Source: Archaeoglobales archaeon (GTDB lineage Archaea; Halobacteriota; Archaeoglobi; Archaeoglobales; Archaeoglobaceae). Taken from it: a DNA stretch of 9,753 bases. The DNA lies in the NCBI GenBank assembly GCA_003663055.1, contig QMZF01000018.1, positions 1 through 9,753 of the forward strand, written 5' to 3'. Under the pieces are notes generated by a model. That model was given only the letters and a program-made list of their open reading frames with translations. It did not search any database and was not told the origin of the DNA. Every line of letters begins with the position of its first letter. Positions within the stretch are counted from its first letter, which is position 1. Positions 1 through 6,074 of the stretch are shown piece after piece. A program made the position numbers and the translations under genes.

Positions 1-71
1 CGGTAACTCCATGCAAGCGCAGGTTGTAAAAGCAACGCAAGTATAAAAATGAGTAAAATCGCCCTCCTCAT
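1..71 (-). CDS. Start of an exported protein (partial, signal peptide only)
   Basis: On the minus strand an ATG at 71 opens a frame that runs off the left edge after about 23 codons. It encodes a typical Sec signal peptide: Met-Arg-Arg, a hydrophobic core (AILLIFILALLLQ) and a cleavage-like PALA followed by WSY. An AAGGA ribosome binding site lies 4 nt upstream (76-80). The ATG is only 8 nt beyond the stop codon of the LolA-like gene, so the two are probably co-transcribed. The mature protein is outside the window and its function cannot be judged; with a DUF4367/LolA-like neighbour, an envelope or exporter-linked protein is plausible. The alternative is a chance hydrophobic frame, made less likely by the good signal peptide and binding site. 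Confidence 0.6.
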   Translation of the reverse strand, partial: MRRAILLIFILALLLQPALAWSY

Positions 72-79
72 TTTATCCT

Positions 80-1160
80 TCATATCATAGATTCAGCTAT
101 TTTAATTAGTTCATCCTCTGTCAAATGGCTCCCCTGTACAACGAACCAAATACCATTGTTTTTGAATGTGAGCCTCCTCAGGCTTGAGTCGATCCACCCC
201 TCCCTTCCCTTGATACTTACTTTTTTCGCGTTTAGAGTTGGCTTCTGTTTTGATAGAGTTTCCCAGATCTCCATCACCTCCTGCAGTTTGTTTTTATAGT
301 GTAGACATACACTTTCATTCTCTCCCGGAAGGTCCGTTGGGCCAAAGAGCTGCTCGTAAGCGCCTGCCTTATAAACAAGAATGTTAAAGAGGTCGTGTCC
401 AGCCGTATACGATGGGTATACTATTGTGAAGTTGACCTCCTTCTGTGCTTTCTCAAAATTCTTGTAGGAGAAAATCTTTAATCCTATTTCAACTTAGGGG
501 GCTTGCTTAAATCATTCTCAAATACCTTCACGCCTTCTGGCGGAACGAATTCAAATTCGCTATCGCTTATGTCAGTGTTATACTCGATATCTTTGATCTC
601 GATAGTACCAGATCCAAACCAAGCTTGAGTTGTACTCACCAACCTCACCAGACGAAAGGTCTCTTTATCAATCCATAGCTTCTTCTGTGGAAGAAATACC
701 CTCTTCGGTGTGGCTTCTATAACGTAGCAATCCATTCCATCAACTTTCTCCTCCCCTGAAAGCTTTACATCGTATTCCTCAAGGTTGATCAGATTATCAA
801 AAAAGAAGGTGGCCTTCCTGGAAGGATTACTTTAAACACGGTGTTGGTACTGGGAGCGATTTTCCATTCCGTTGTTCCGTTTACGATATGTATAGTTCGT
901 TCAAACACTGTTGTACCGTTCGGGAGAAGTGTAGAATGTTCCATCTCCTCTTTAAATTTATCAGGTTTCTTTATTAGAAATTTTATAGTCTTAGATGTCG
1001 TCTCATCACCTAAACTTTGTGTAGTAACAATTTTTCCCCTAATGTCCTGCGTTTCATTGAGCTTTTCATTCATTTTCTTTACTATTTGATTTGCCGTCAG
1101 CGTCTGAGCGCAGCCCAACAAGACATAGGCAACGATCCAGCATAAACCACCAAAAACCAC
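80..1160 (-). pseudogene. LolA-like / DUF4367 envelope lipoprotein gene, split by frameshifts
   Basis: Three consecutive reading frames on the minus strand together form one recognisable protein. Frame A (1160-789) gives a lipobox-like LLGC after a hydrophobic segment, then a LolA-type start (LTANQIVKKM) and beta strands with KTIKFLIKKPDKFKEE. Frame B (about 834-484) continues with EEYDVKLSGEEKVDGMDCYV, PQKKLWIDKETF and FEFVPPEGVKVF, typical of the LolA/RseB-like fold. Frame C (about 493-80) holds a DUF4367-like domain (VNFTIVYPSY, RLTFKNNGIWFVVQG, LTEDELIKIAESM). The A-to-B change falls at a T6 run (799-804), the B-to-C change between 493 and 484. Archaeal proteins of this type are usually exported and joined to the membrane. 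Frame A starts at a GTG (1160), but an ATG at 1210 in yet another frame gives a second hydrophobic leader and sits about 30 nt below a TATA-like element, so a third break near 1150-1160 is possible. Pseudogene, sequencing error and recoding cannot be separated here. Confidence 0.7.
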
Positions 1161-1237
1161 AACACGAGAGTTAGCAGACCTGCAGTAGGTTGCTCGTACG
1201 AAAGATACATGTCAGAACTCAGGAAAATCAAGCCCGG

Positions 1238-1244
1238 AGATATA
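1238..1244 (-). promoter_or_regulatory. Possible TATA box of the LolA-like gene
   Basis: On the minus strand CTATATC lies about 30 nt before the ATG at 1210. That is the spacing expected for an archaeal TATA box feeding a leaderless transcript. It is a weak call, since only one element is seen, but it supports the idea that the original start was at 1210 rather than at the GTG at 1160. Confidence 0.25.
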
Positions 1245-1291
1245 GTGGTCTGTAGGTTTAGTGCTTAGCTTTTCTACCGATGCTAAATATA

Positions 1292-2983
1292 CTATTTCCA
1301 ACCCCTCAGCGTGCGGTACTCCTCAAACATCCTTTCGAAATTCTCTTTTTTAATGACAAACTCCTGATTGCGGTGTTTTATAGGTTTAAAGAAAATTGAG
1401 GGCAACCTTTCATCTTTAACACCCTCCCTCAGGTTGAACTCCCTCGTCAAATTGAATATTCTCTCGCCAATCTTTTTCAACTCTTCAACGCCTACTTCTT
1501 TGCCGGTAACAATCCTGTAAAGTTTTGCTATATCATTCCAATACATTCCAATGCCTGGCAAGCACAAAAACCTGCAGAAAACCAGTGAATCCACAACGCA
1601 GTAGAGATCCTCCAAATCCTTAAGCAAAGCTGCCTGACCTTCAGGTGATGTTCTATCAACAGTACCAACCAAATTCGGTCTGTGAATTACGCTCCTCATA
1701 TGGCAAGCTCCTCTCTGGGATGTGACAAAGCCTAAAGCCACGCCATACAAACCCCTCGGATCATAGCCTGGAGGCTCCAAACCCTTAACGTGTACCGCCT
1801 CAACCGAAACGTTGAGTACTTTTGCAGCCCTTTTAACGCCCTCGGCCAGCGTATTTCCTATCCCCTCCCTGAAAGCAATCTTTTTCAACAATTCGAGAAT
1901 TCCCTCTGAATCTCCAAAGTTTATTTCATCGTTTATTTCATCGACTTCTCCTTTCTCGCTGCAGGCCATTAAGAATGCTATTGCATTTCCGGCGGAAATT
2001 GTGTCCATTCCGTACCTATCACACAGATCGTTCGCCTTTGCTATCGATGTCAAATCGTCGTTGTAGCAAAGGGAGCCAAAGGAAAACAGGGTTTCGTATT
2101 CAACTTCAACCTCGATTCCATCGACTTTTACAACTTTTCCGCAGGCAACCCTACAGCCGTAGCAGGAGGAGCTTCTTTTAACGTATTTTTGCATAGCTTC
2201 AGCGTTTATGTTTTCGAATCCTTCAAAGCTACCCTTTTGCCAGTATTTTGTTGGAAGAACGCCAGCCTCGTTTACCAATGCCATTATGTTGGCCGTTCCA
2301 TACTTTTTTATTGCCTGCAGCTTCTCCTTTATCAGTTCATTGAGCCAATCTCTAAAATCATCCAGTTCGTCAGGATAAGCAACTTCTATTTCTTTGCTTC
2401 CGTTGAAAACAACGGCTTTAAGATTTTTGGAGCCCATTACGGCTCCTCCGCCACACCTCCCAAACTGCCTGCCTTTTCTATGGTTTATGCAGGCAAATCT
2501 GACAAGGTTTTCTCCTGCCTGCCCTATTGAGAGAACTTCTCCACCTTCATCCTTTCTGAGAATTTCTTCGGTTTCATAGCTGTCCTTATTCCATAGATGC
2601 GAAGCATCTTTTATTTCAACGTCATCATCTTCAACAAGCAAGTAAACAGGTTTTTCAGCCCTGCCCGTTATGAAAAGGAAGTCTATCCCGGTCTTTCTCA
2701 TTTCGTAGGCTATAAATCCACCGCATTGAGACTCGCCATAGCCATTCGTCATGGGCGATTTAAAAACGCACGTCATTCTCGAAGCTCCAGACAGCTTTAT
2801 CCCGTTGAGTGGACCTATTCCAAAAATTATCGCATTCTCGGGATGGTATGCATCTATGTTTGGCGGTATGTTGAAGAGCAGCTTTGTTGCAATACCCTTT
2901 CCGCCTATGTAAGCTTCGAGTTCTCTTGGAACATCGTTTATTACTGCTTTATCCTTTGAAAGGTCGATATATGCGATCTTCAT
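1292..2983 (-). CDS. Aldehyde ferredoxin oxidoreductase (tungsten-bispterin enzyme)
   Basis: AOR-family enzymes oxidise aldehydes to carboxylic acids in the cytoplasm and pass two electrons to ferredoxin, using a tungsten (or molybdenum) bis-pyranopterin and one [4Fe-4S] cluster. The 563-residue product covers the family from end to end. The N-terminal beta-rich domain has AYIGGKG (24-30) and SPMTNGYGESQCGG (76-89), followed by GRQFGRCGGGAVMGSKNLKA (171-190). The cluster ligands are C274-x2-C277-x3-C281 plus a cysteine near 470 (VFCRFLC). E297 in EYETL and H428 in RGACH sit where the family has its active-site acid and histidine. The ATG at 2983 is preferred because AGGTG lies 6 nt upstream (2990-2994); a GTG at 2992 would add three residues and overlap that site. 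At 563 residues it is shorter than the roughly 605-620 of Pyrococcus AOR/FOR, so the substrate class is not assignable. It has no operon partner here and is divergent from the cytochrome gene. Confidence 0.93.
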   Translation of the reverse strand: MKIAYIDLSKDKAVINDVPRELEAYIGGKGIATKLLFNIPPNIDAYHPENAIIFGIGPLNGIKLSGASRMTCVFKSPMTNGYGESQCGGFIAYEMRKTGIDFLFITGRAEKPVYLLVEDDDVEIKDASHLWNKDSYETEEILRKDEGGEVLSIGQAGENLVRFACINHRKGRQFGRCGGGAVMGSKNLKAVVFNGSKEIEVAYPDELDDFRDWLNELIKEKLQAIKKYGTANIMALVNEAGVLPTKYWQKGSFEGFENINAEAMQKYVKRSSSCYGCRVACGKVVKVDGIEVEVEYETLFSFGSLCYNDDLTSIAKANDLCDRYGMDTISAGNAIAFLMACSEKGEVDEINDEINFGDSEGILELLKKIAFREGIGNTLAEGVKRAAKVLNVSVEAVHVKGLEPPGYDPRGLYGVALGFVTSQRGACHMRSVIHRPNLVGTVDRTSPEGQAALLKDLEDLYCVVDSLVFCRFLCLPGIGMYWNDIAKLYRIVTGKEVGVEELKKIGERIFNLTREFNLREGVKDERLPSIFFKPIKHRNQEFVIKKENFERMFEEYRTLRGWK

Positions 2984-3020
2984 TGGACACACCTGCCATT
3001 ACTTTTATGGTTTGTAATGC

Positions 3021-3062
3021 TTTTGTAGATATTGTGCAAGATTGATACTAATCGCTACAAAA
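3021..3062. promoter_or_regulatory. 8-bp inverted repeat between the divergent AOR and cytochrome genes
   Basis: TTTTGTAG (3021-3028) and its exact reverse complement CTACAAAA (3055-3062) flank 26 bp in the 199-bp region separating the two divergent genes. The arms lie 38-79 nt upstream of the AOR start, where a promoter or operator should be. A second exact palindrome, AAAAGCTTTT, is at 3110-3119, nearer the cytochrome gene. Binding by a dimeric regulator is an inference; AT-rich DNA yields such repeats by chance fairly often. Confidence 0.35.
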
Positions 3063-3144
3063 ATTGCTTTGCTTGAATGGAAAAGCTATTGTACATGACC
3101 GGAAGTCTAAAAAGCTTTTGAGCGATTTTAGGTTCAGCCTAATA

Positions 3145-3160
3145 ACCAAAAATTTTTTAT
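3145..3160 (+). promoter_or_regulatory. Putative BRE/TATA element of the cytochrome gene
   Basis: CCAAAA followed by AATTTTTTAT lies about 25-30 nt upstream of the ATG at 3183. That places the expected transcription start almost at the start codon. No Shine-Dalgarno sequence precedes the ATG, so the mRNA is probably leaderless. The TATA match is loose. Confidence 0.4.
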
Positions 3161-3182
3161 TGTTTTGATTATAAATTAGTTT

Positions 3183-4274
3183 ATGAATCTAAATTACATT
3201 TTACTCGGCATTTTGCTTGCATGCGTAATTACCGGCGTAGCCAGTGCTGAAGAAAGTTGCAGCGTTTGCCACTACAGCATTGCCAAGAACTTCAGCTTAT
3301 CGCTCCACCACACCATTGCTGGAATGTATAAAGAGTGGGAGAAGGGAGTCGGAAAAGAATTTGGAATTGATCTGCCTGCTGGTTGTACGAAGTGCCACAT
3401 CGACAACTGCACTACGTGCCATGAGGGTTATGGCGGTTATCCGGGAGCGCACTACAACAGAAGTGTAGAGATGGAGAAGTGCGTTGAGTGTCATCATGGA
3501 AGGGTTGGTGTGAACTACGTTGGATATCTTGGGGGTCATAAGGAGAAGGGGCCAAACCCAGATATTCACTATGTAGCCGGTCTAAACTGCACGGACTGTC
3601 ATACGTTTACTGAAATACACGGCGATGGGAAGGCATACGACAGCCAAAAGAAGGCAGTTAAGATAAGATGTGAGGATTGCCATTTAGAACTGACGGTTGT
3701 TAAGGGTAAAAAAGCGAAGCTTTATTCCTCCAACATACCTGCCCACAGGATACATGAGGATAAGCTCGAATGCTCTGCTTGCCATGCTGGATGGATTCAA
3801 ACGTGTTACAACTGTCACTTGGAAACAAAGAAACCAGAAAGCACGACGGTAGAGAAATATTACTTGGGTGTTGGCTATGAGGGAAAGGTAAAGCCGTTCT
3901 ACCGGATGGTCGTCAGCTACGGAAATAGAACGTTTGAAGGATGGGTTGAATACACGCCTCACACAACTTGGAAGGCAAAAGACTGTAAGTTCTGTCATCT
4001 GAACAAGGAATTACTCGGAGAGGGAAGGACTGGAGTTGTATTGGGGCCGGAAGGAGCATCCTTCATACCAAAGGAAACTATAGACAGAATATACGGGATA
4101 ACTGCACCAAAGCCCACAGCTACTGTAACAACGCCCACTACACCAAAGCCCACGGCTACCGTAACAACGATACCCACCACAACTGCTACGGTAACAAAAC
4201 CCACGCCCGGATTTGAAGTAGTATTTGCGATACTCGGACTTGGCATTGTTCTGCTAGCAAGAAAAATTATGTAA
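3183..4274 (+). CDS. Secreted nonaheme cytochrome c with PGF-CTERM-like surface anchor
   Basis: The 363-residue protein starts with a signal peptide (1-22, cleavage after VASA). It carries nine CxxCH heme-binding motifs, at residues 26, 68, 76, 100, 136, 163, 197, 208 and 268, with about ten further histidines (for example 42, 43, 90, 105, 119, 129, 146, 188, 191, 260) able to act as distal ligands. From about 308 to 341 there is a Thr/Pro stalk with imperfect PTATVTT repeats. Then comes PGF (342-344), a short hydrophobic stretch and basic residues at 360-361. This three-part tail resembles the PGF-CTERM signals cut by archaeosortase and lipid-anchored outside the cell. The likely role is electron transfer at the cell surface, for example to Fe(III) or another external acceptor, or within a membrane respiratory chain. 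The gene is monocistronic: its own promoter lies upstream and a T-rich terminator follows. No catalytic heme environment can be identified, so a reductase activity is not claimed. Confidence 0.9.
   Translation: MNLNYILLGILLACVITGVASAEESCSVCHYSIAKNFSLSLHHTIAGMYKEWEKGVGKEFGIDLPAGCTKCHIDNCTTCHEGYGGYPGAHYNRSVEMEKCVECHHGRVGVNYVGYLGGHKEKGPNPDIHYVAGLNCTDCHTFTEIHGDGKAYDSQKKAVKIRCEDCHLELTVVKGKKAKLYSSNIPAHRIHEDKLECSACHAGWIQTCYNCHLETKKPESTTVEKYYLGVGYEGKVKPFYRMVVSYGNRTFEGWVEYTPHTTWKAKDCKFCHLNKELLGEGRTGVVLGPEGASFIPKETIDRIYGITAPKPTATVTTPTTPKPTATVTTIPTTTATVTKPTPGFEVVFAILGLGIVLLARKIM
4110..4200 (+). repeat. Imperfect tandem repeats encoding the Thr/Pro stalk
   Basis: CCCACAGCTACTGTAACAAC and its near copy CCCACGGCTACCGTAACAAC, starting about 36 bp apart, plus a shorter third copy (ACTGCTACGGTAACAA), encode KPTATVTT, KPTATVTT and TTTATVTK. 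Third-position differences keep the protein sequence the same, which indicates selection on the peptide. The threonines are likely O-glycosylation sites, as in S-layer stalks. Confidence 0.7.
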
Positions 4275-4278
4275 AATT

Positions 4279-4302
4279 ATTTTAAATTTTATTTTTTATT
4301 TC
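4279..4302 (+). terminator. T-rich intrinsic-type terminator after the cytochrome gene
   Basis: Directly after the stop codon come TTTT, then TTTTATTTTTTATTT without a strong hairpin, the usual form of archaeal transcription termination signal. It separates the cytochrome gene from the regulator gene downstream. Confidence 0.5.
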
Positions 4303-4361
4303 ATACCAGAATAAAAATTTGTTTAAGCTGAAACACTCCCAAAGACCTGGTCGATGAAAGC

Positions 4362-4422
4362 AAAATCTTTTCTGATTGGCAAAATCTTAAAATTTAAATA
4401 CCAAAGAAGTAAGAAAAATCTT
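4362..4422 (+). promoter_or_regulatory. Three AAAATCTT motifs in the AbrB promoter region
   Basis: AAAATCTT occurs at 4362-4369, 4381-4388 and 4415-4422. The first two are part of a longer identical 10-mer, GCAAAATCTT, 19 bp apart. The third is inside the palindrome at 4409-4424. Three copies of an 8-mer in 61 bp flanking a TATA box suggest binding sites for the regulator encoded just downstream; this is inferred from position. Confidence 0.4.
4393..4400 (+). promoter_or_regulatory. TATA box of the AbrB-type regulator operon
   Basis: TTTAAATA is a close match to the archaeal TATA consensus. Its position predicts a transcription start near 4422-4426, about 10 nt before the ATG at 4434. No ribosome binding site precedes that ATG, so the leader is very short or absent. 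Confidence 0.5.
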
Positions 4423-4424
4423 AC
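4409..4424. promoter_or_regulatory. 16-bp palindrome (likely operator) at the AbrB transcription start
   Basis: GTAAGA-AAAA-TCTTAC is a perfect 6-bp inverted repeat around a 4-bp spacer. It lies between the TATA box and the ATG, overlapping the expected start of transcription. A protein bound there would block initiation. Since AbrB/MazE-type proteins are dimers that often repress their own genes, autoregulation is the simplest reading. Confidence 0.5.
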
Positions 4425-4433
4425 AAGTTTGGT

Positions 4434-4835
4434 ATGGGAAAAGAAAGAAGAGTGTGCACAAGGGGCAGGATCGTTTACGGGATCGTCACGGTTAGTGAAA
4501 AAGGACAGATAGCTATTCCAGTTGACGCAAGAAGAGATTTAGACATTAAAACAGGTGACAAGTTAATAGTCCTGAAAAGAAAAGATGAAGCTGGATTAAC
4601 CCTCATTAAGCTCGATAAGATGGATGAACTCATGCTTTTGCTTCAGGAAGATGAAGAATTCTTTAAAAAGTTAAAGGAGGTGGGAAAGATGGGTAAGAAG
4701 TACACGTGTAAAGACTGTAAGCACTACAGGCCGATAGACGAAACAAAAGGAGACTGCTTCGGACACGAAGTGCCAGCAGACATGCCTGCTGAACAATGTC
4801 CGGCAAAGGCTTTTGAGCCTAAGGAGGAGGGATGA
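4434..4835 (+). CDS. AbrB/SpoVT-type regulator fused to a four-cysteine Fe-S-like domain
   Basis: Residues about 12-60 form a swapped-hairpin AbrB/MazE/SpoVT DNA-binding domain, with the hallmark VSEKGQIAIPVDARRDL, KTGDKLIVLKR and LTLIKLDKMDEL. A short acidic helical segment (61-85) follows, where stand-alone archaeal AbrB proteins usually end. Residues 86-133 add C92-x2-C95-x12-C108-x13-C122 with GDCFGHEVPADMPAEQCP, a pattern like the small HiPIP-fold subunits of benzylsuccinate synthase and 4-hydroxyphenylacetate decarboxylase. The fused form could be a regulator that senses redox state, iron or a radical-enzyme partner; this is inference. The ATG at 4434 is chosen for its fit to the TATA box. 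A full ribosome binding site and ATG inside the frame (4676-4691) suggest that the second domain is also made separately. Downstream lie a damaged methyltransferase and a radical SAM gene. Confidence 0.8.
   Translation: MGKERRVCTRGRIVYGIVTVSEKGQIAIPVDARRDLDIKTGDKLIVLKRKDEAGLTLIKLDKMDELMLLLQEDEEFFKKLKEVGKMGKKYTCKDCKHYRPIDETKGDCFGHEVPADMPAEQCPAKAFEPKEEG
4689..4835 (+). CDS. Internal in-frame start: stand-alone 48-aa cysteine-rich protein
   Basis: Within the AbrB fusion frame, AAAGGAGGTG (4673-4682) sits 6 nt before an ATG at 4689, an almost ideal archaeal ribosome binding site and much better than anything before the main start. Translation from there yields 48 residues, MGKKYTCKDC onward, with four cysteines spaced like the [4Fe-4S] small subunits of glycyl-radical decarboxylases and benzylsuccinate synthase. 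The simplest history is two adjacent genes whose separating stop codon has been lost, leaving both a fusion and an independent product from one frame. Whether both forms exist is not shown by sequence. Confidence 0.5.
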   Translation: MGKKYTCKDCKHYRPIDETKGDCFGHEVPADMPAEQCPAKAFEPKEEG

Positions 4836-4927
4836 CGAACGAATTTGAGGAAGTACGGCGTAAAGCAGAGGATGCTTGGGTGCCCAAGCTAACAGCAGAG
4901 CTTACGCAATTTGCAGAAGTCCAATGA
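4832..4927 (+). CDS. Short 31-codon reading frame overlapping the AbrB stop (possible gene remnant)
   Basis: ATG at 4832 overlaps the TGA of the regulator gene (ATGA) and follows AAGGAGGAGG (4821-4830), so it should be translated. The product, MTNEFEEVRRKAEDAWVPKL and 11 more residues, is charged and soluble and ends at a TGA inside the methyltransferase remnant, read in a different frame. I do not recognise it. The good start signals and abrupt end suggest the 5' end of a former gene joined by deletion to the tail of another, but a genuine micropeptide is possible. Confidence 0.35.
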   Translation: MTNEFEEVRRKAEDAWVPKLTAELTQFAEVQ

Positions 4928-5137
4928 CACTGGGGGTAGTCGTCTACTACTTGGGCATAAGCATCTATATAACCTCGCCGTCTTCAGTACCGTTAACTTC
5001 AGCGTTCCTGCTGCTCTCAACGGCTTACATAAAGCTTGTCGAAGAGAAGGAGCTGGAAGAGGTTTGGCGAAGAATACAGGAAAAATGTTCCTTTTTGGTC
5101 TACGCCTGAGGAGAGCTTGAGGAAAGAGTGGATTTGA
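4864..5137 (+). pseudogene. C-terminal remnant of an ICMT/PEMT-type membrane methyltransferase, frameshifted
   Basis: The frame from 4864 gives SRAYAICRSPMTLGVVVYYLG, matching the GPYAxxRHPMYxG core of isoprenylcysteine carboxyl / phospholipid methyltransferase-like membrane enzymes. A hydrophobic segment and YIKLVEEKELEE follow. The family then expects xFGxxYxxY and V-P; these appear one frame over, from 5060, as RFGEEYRKNVPFW and end at 5137. Restoring two bases (an extra GA in the GAGAG stretch near 5056-5061) would give EEKELEERFGEEYR. The N-terminal membrane helices are absent because the regulator gene lies directly upstream. So this is both truncated and frameshifted, and probably inactive. 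Such enzymes transfer methyl groups from S-adenosylmethionine to membrane lipids or prenylated substrates. Confidence 0.65.
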
Positions 5138-5153
5138 ATGGAGTTGATAGCAA

Positions 5154-6026
5154 GTGGTAAAGGAAATTTACGTAAAATCGATCCTGAACAAGCACAGAAA
5201 AAGAGACGAGTGGTTTTTAGATGATTACTCTCTAAATCCCTACAAGCTCTGTCAGTTTAACTGCATCTACTGCTACATCCGGGGAAGCAAGTATGGAGAA
5301 AGCATGGACAAGGAATTGGCGGTAAAGATCAACGCTCCAACTTTACTCGAAAAAGAATTGTTTAAAAGGGCTAAAAGAAAGGAGTACGGATTCATAGCTT
5401 TAAGCTCTTCAATAGAACCGTGGCAGCCAGTGGAGGAAAAGTATCGAATAACAAGGAGTTGTCTTGAAGTAATCTCCAAGTTCAGGTTCCCCGTACATTG
5501 TTTAACAAAGTCGGAGCTGATTTTGAGAGATTTAGATTTGTTTGAAGAAATCGATAAAAAAGCTGTTCTGCCTCCAGACTTAAGAGCGATAAGTCGTGGA
5601 GTTCTTATAACCTTCTCCCTTTCTACTTTAGATGAGCAGATTGCCAGAATCTTCGAACCAGGAGCACCAAAACCAAAGAAAAGGCTGGAAACTTTGCAGA
5701 AGGTTAAAGAAGCTGGTTTTTGTGCTGGAATTGCTTACATTCCCGTCTTACCTTTTATTTCAGATTCAGAAGAGCAGCTTGAGGAAATGGTTAAAACTGC
5801 CAGAGAACTTAATGCCGACTACGTGTTTGTTGGGGCATTAACTCTTCACGGCGAAGGAAAGAAATTATACTTCAAAGTAATCGAAAGGCACTTTCCCGAG
5901 CTGTTATCAGAATACAAAAAGTTGTTCAAAGCGTACAATCAACCAAGCAGGAATTACCAGCGGAAATTAGAAGAAAAGGCGAAAAGACTTTGTGAGATGC
6001 ACAGAGTGAAGTATAGGATAACATAA
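5154..6026 (+). CDS. SPL-like radical SAM protein (COG1533 type)
   Basis: The 290-residue protein has the radical SAM cluster motif C33-x3-C37-x2-C40 (NPYKLCQFNCIYCYIRG), which binds [4Fe-4S] and S-adenosylmethionine. It continues with PWQPVEEKYRITRSCLEVI and HCLTKSELILRDLDL, sequences typical of the spore-photoproduct-lyase-related family. Length fits that family (about 290-300). Archaeal members rarely have a known substrate, so DNA repair should not be assumed. The start is a GTG at 5154: an in-frame TAG at 5148 excludes anything longer, and GGAGTTGAT (5140-5148), one mismatch from GGAGGTGAT, lies 5 nt upstream. It follows the methyltransferase remnant by 16 nt and has no separate promoter that I can see, so it was probably part of the AbrB-led operon. 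It is intact, unlike that neighbour. Confidence 0.85.
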   Translation: MVKEIYVKSILNKHRKRDEWFLDDYSLNPYKLCQFNCIYCYIRGSKYGESMDKELAVKINAPTLLEKELFKRAKRKEYGFIALSSSIEPWQPVEEKYRITRSCLEVISKFRFPVHCLTKSELILRDLDLFEEIDKKAVLPPDLRAISRGVLITFSLSTLDEQIARIFEPGAPKPKKRLETLQKVKEAGFCAGIAYIPVLPFISDSEEQLEEMVKTARELNADYVFVGALTLHGEGKKLYFKVIERHFPELLSEYKKLFKAYNQPSRNYQRKLEEKAKRLCEMHRVKYRIT

Positions 6027-6051
6027 CCATGGATAAAAAATAGCGGCAAAG

Positions 6052-6059
6052 TTTTATAA
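6052..6059 (+). promoter_or_regulatory. TATA box of the bactofilin-GTPase-CDIN1 operon
   Basis: TTTTATAA lies about 40 nt before the ATG at 6095, predicting a start of transcription near 6080. It is preceded by a purine-rich GGCAAAG that could serve as BRE. It is the only good promoter candidate before five overlapping genes. Confidence 0.5.
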
Positions 6060-6074
6060 GAAGGAGAGCAAAAA

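Noticed and set aside
1209..1268. A 19-codon plus-strand frame (MSELRKIKPGDIVVCRFSA)
   Set aside because: The peptide looks protein-like and could be the start of a lost gene, but there is no ribosome binding site or promoter and nothing continues it after the stop.
2984..2992. GTG at 2992 as start of the aldehyde ferredoxin oxidoreductase
   Set aside because: It would place the AGGTG ribosome binding site over the start codon itself. The ATG at 2983 has that site 6 nt upstream and begins with the MKIAYIDL-type N-terminus usual for the family.
3169..3176. TTATAAAT as TATA box of the cytochrome gene
   Set aside because: A good match in sequence, but it ends only 6 nt before the ATG at 3183, so transcription would start inside the gene.
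3684..3998. Minus-strand frames opposite the cytochrome gene (3297-3569, 3684-3998, 3995-4246)
   Set aside because: They are mirror images of a gene with nine CxxCH motifs and a Thr/Pro repeat; the valine-rich one is simply the complement of the stalk repeats.
4110..4200. Repeats as a CRISPR array or minisatellite
   Set aside because: The copies are short, imperfect, in frame and without spacers of constant length. They encode a Thr/Pro stalk of a surface protein.
4354..4512. A 52-codon plus-strand frame starting in the AbrB promoter region
   Set aside because: It runs through the TATA box, the palindrome and the AbrB coding region out of frame, is Lys-rich as expected from AT-rich DNA, and has no ribosome binding site.
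5154..6026. Calling the radical SAM protein a DNA spore-photoproduct lyase
   Set aside because: It shares the family motifs, but archaea make no spores and most archaeal members have unknown substrates, so only the family-level name is supported.
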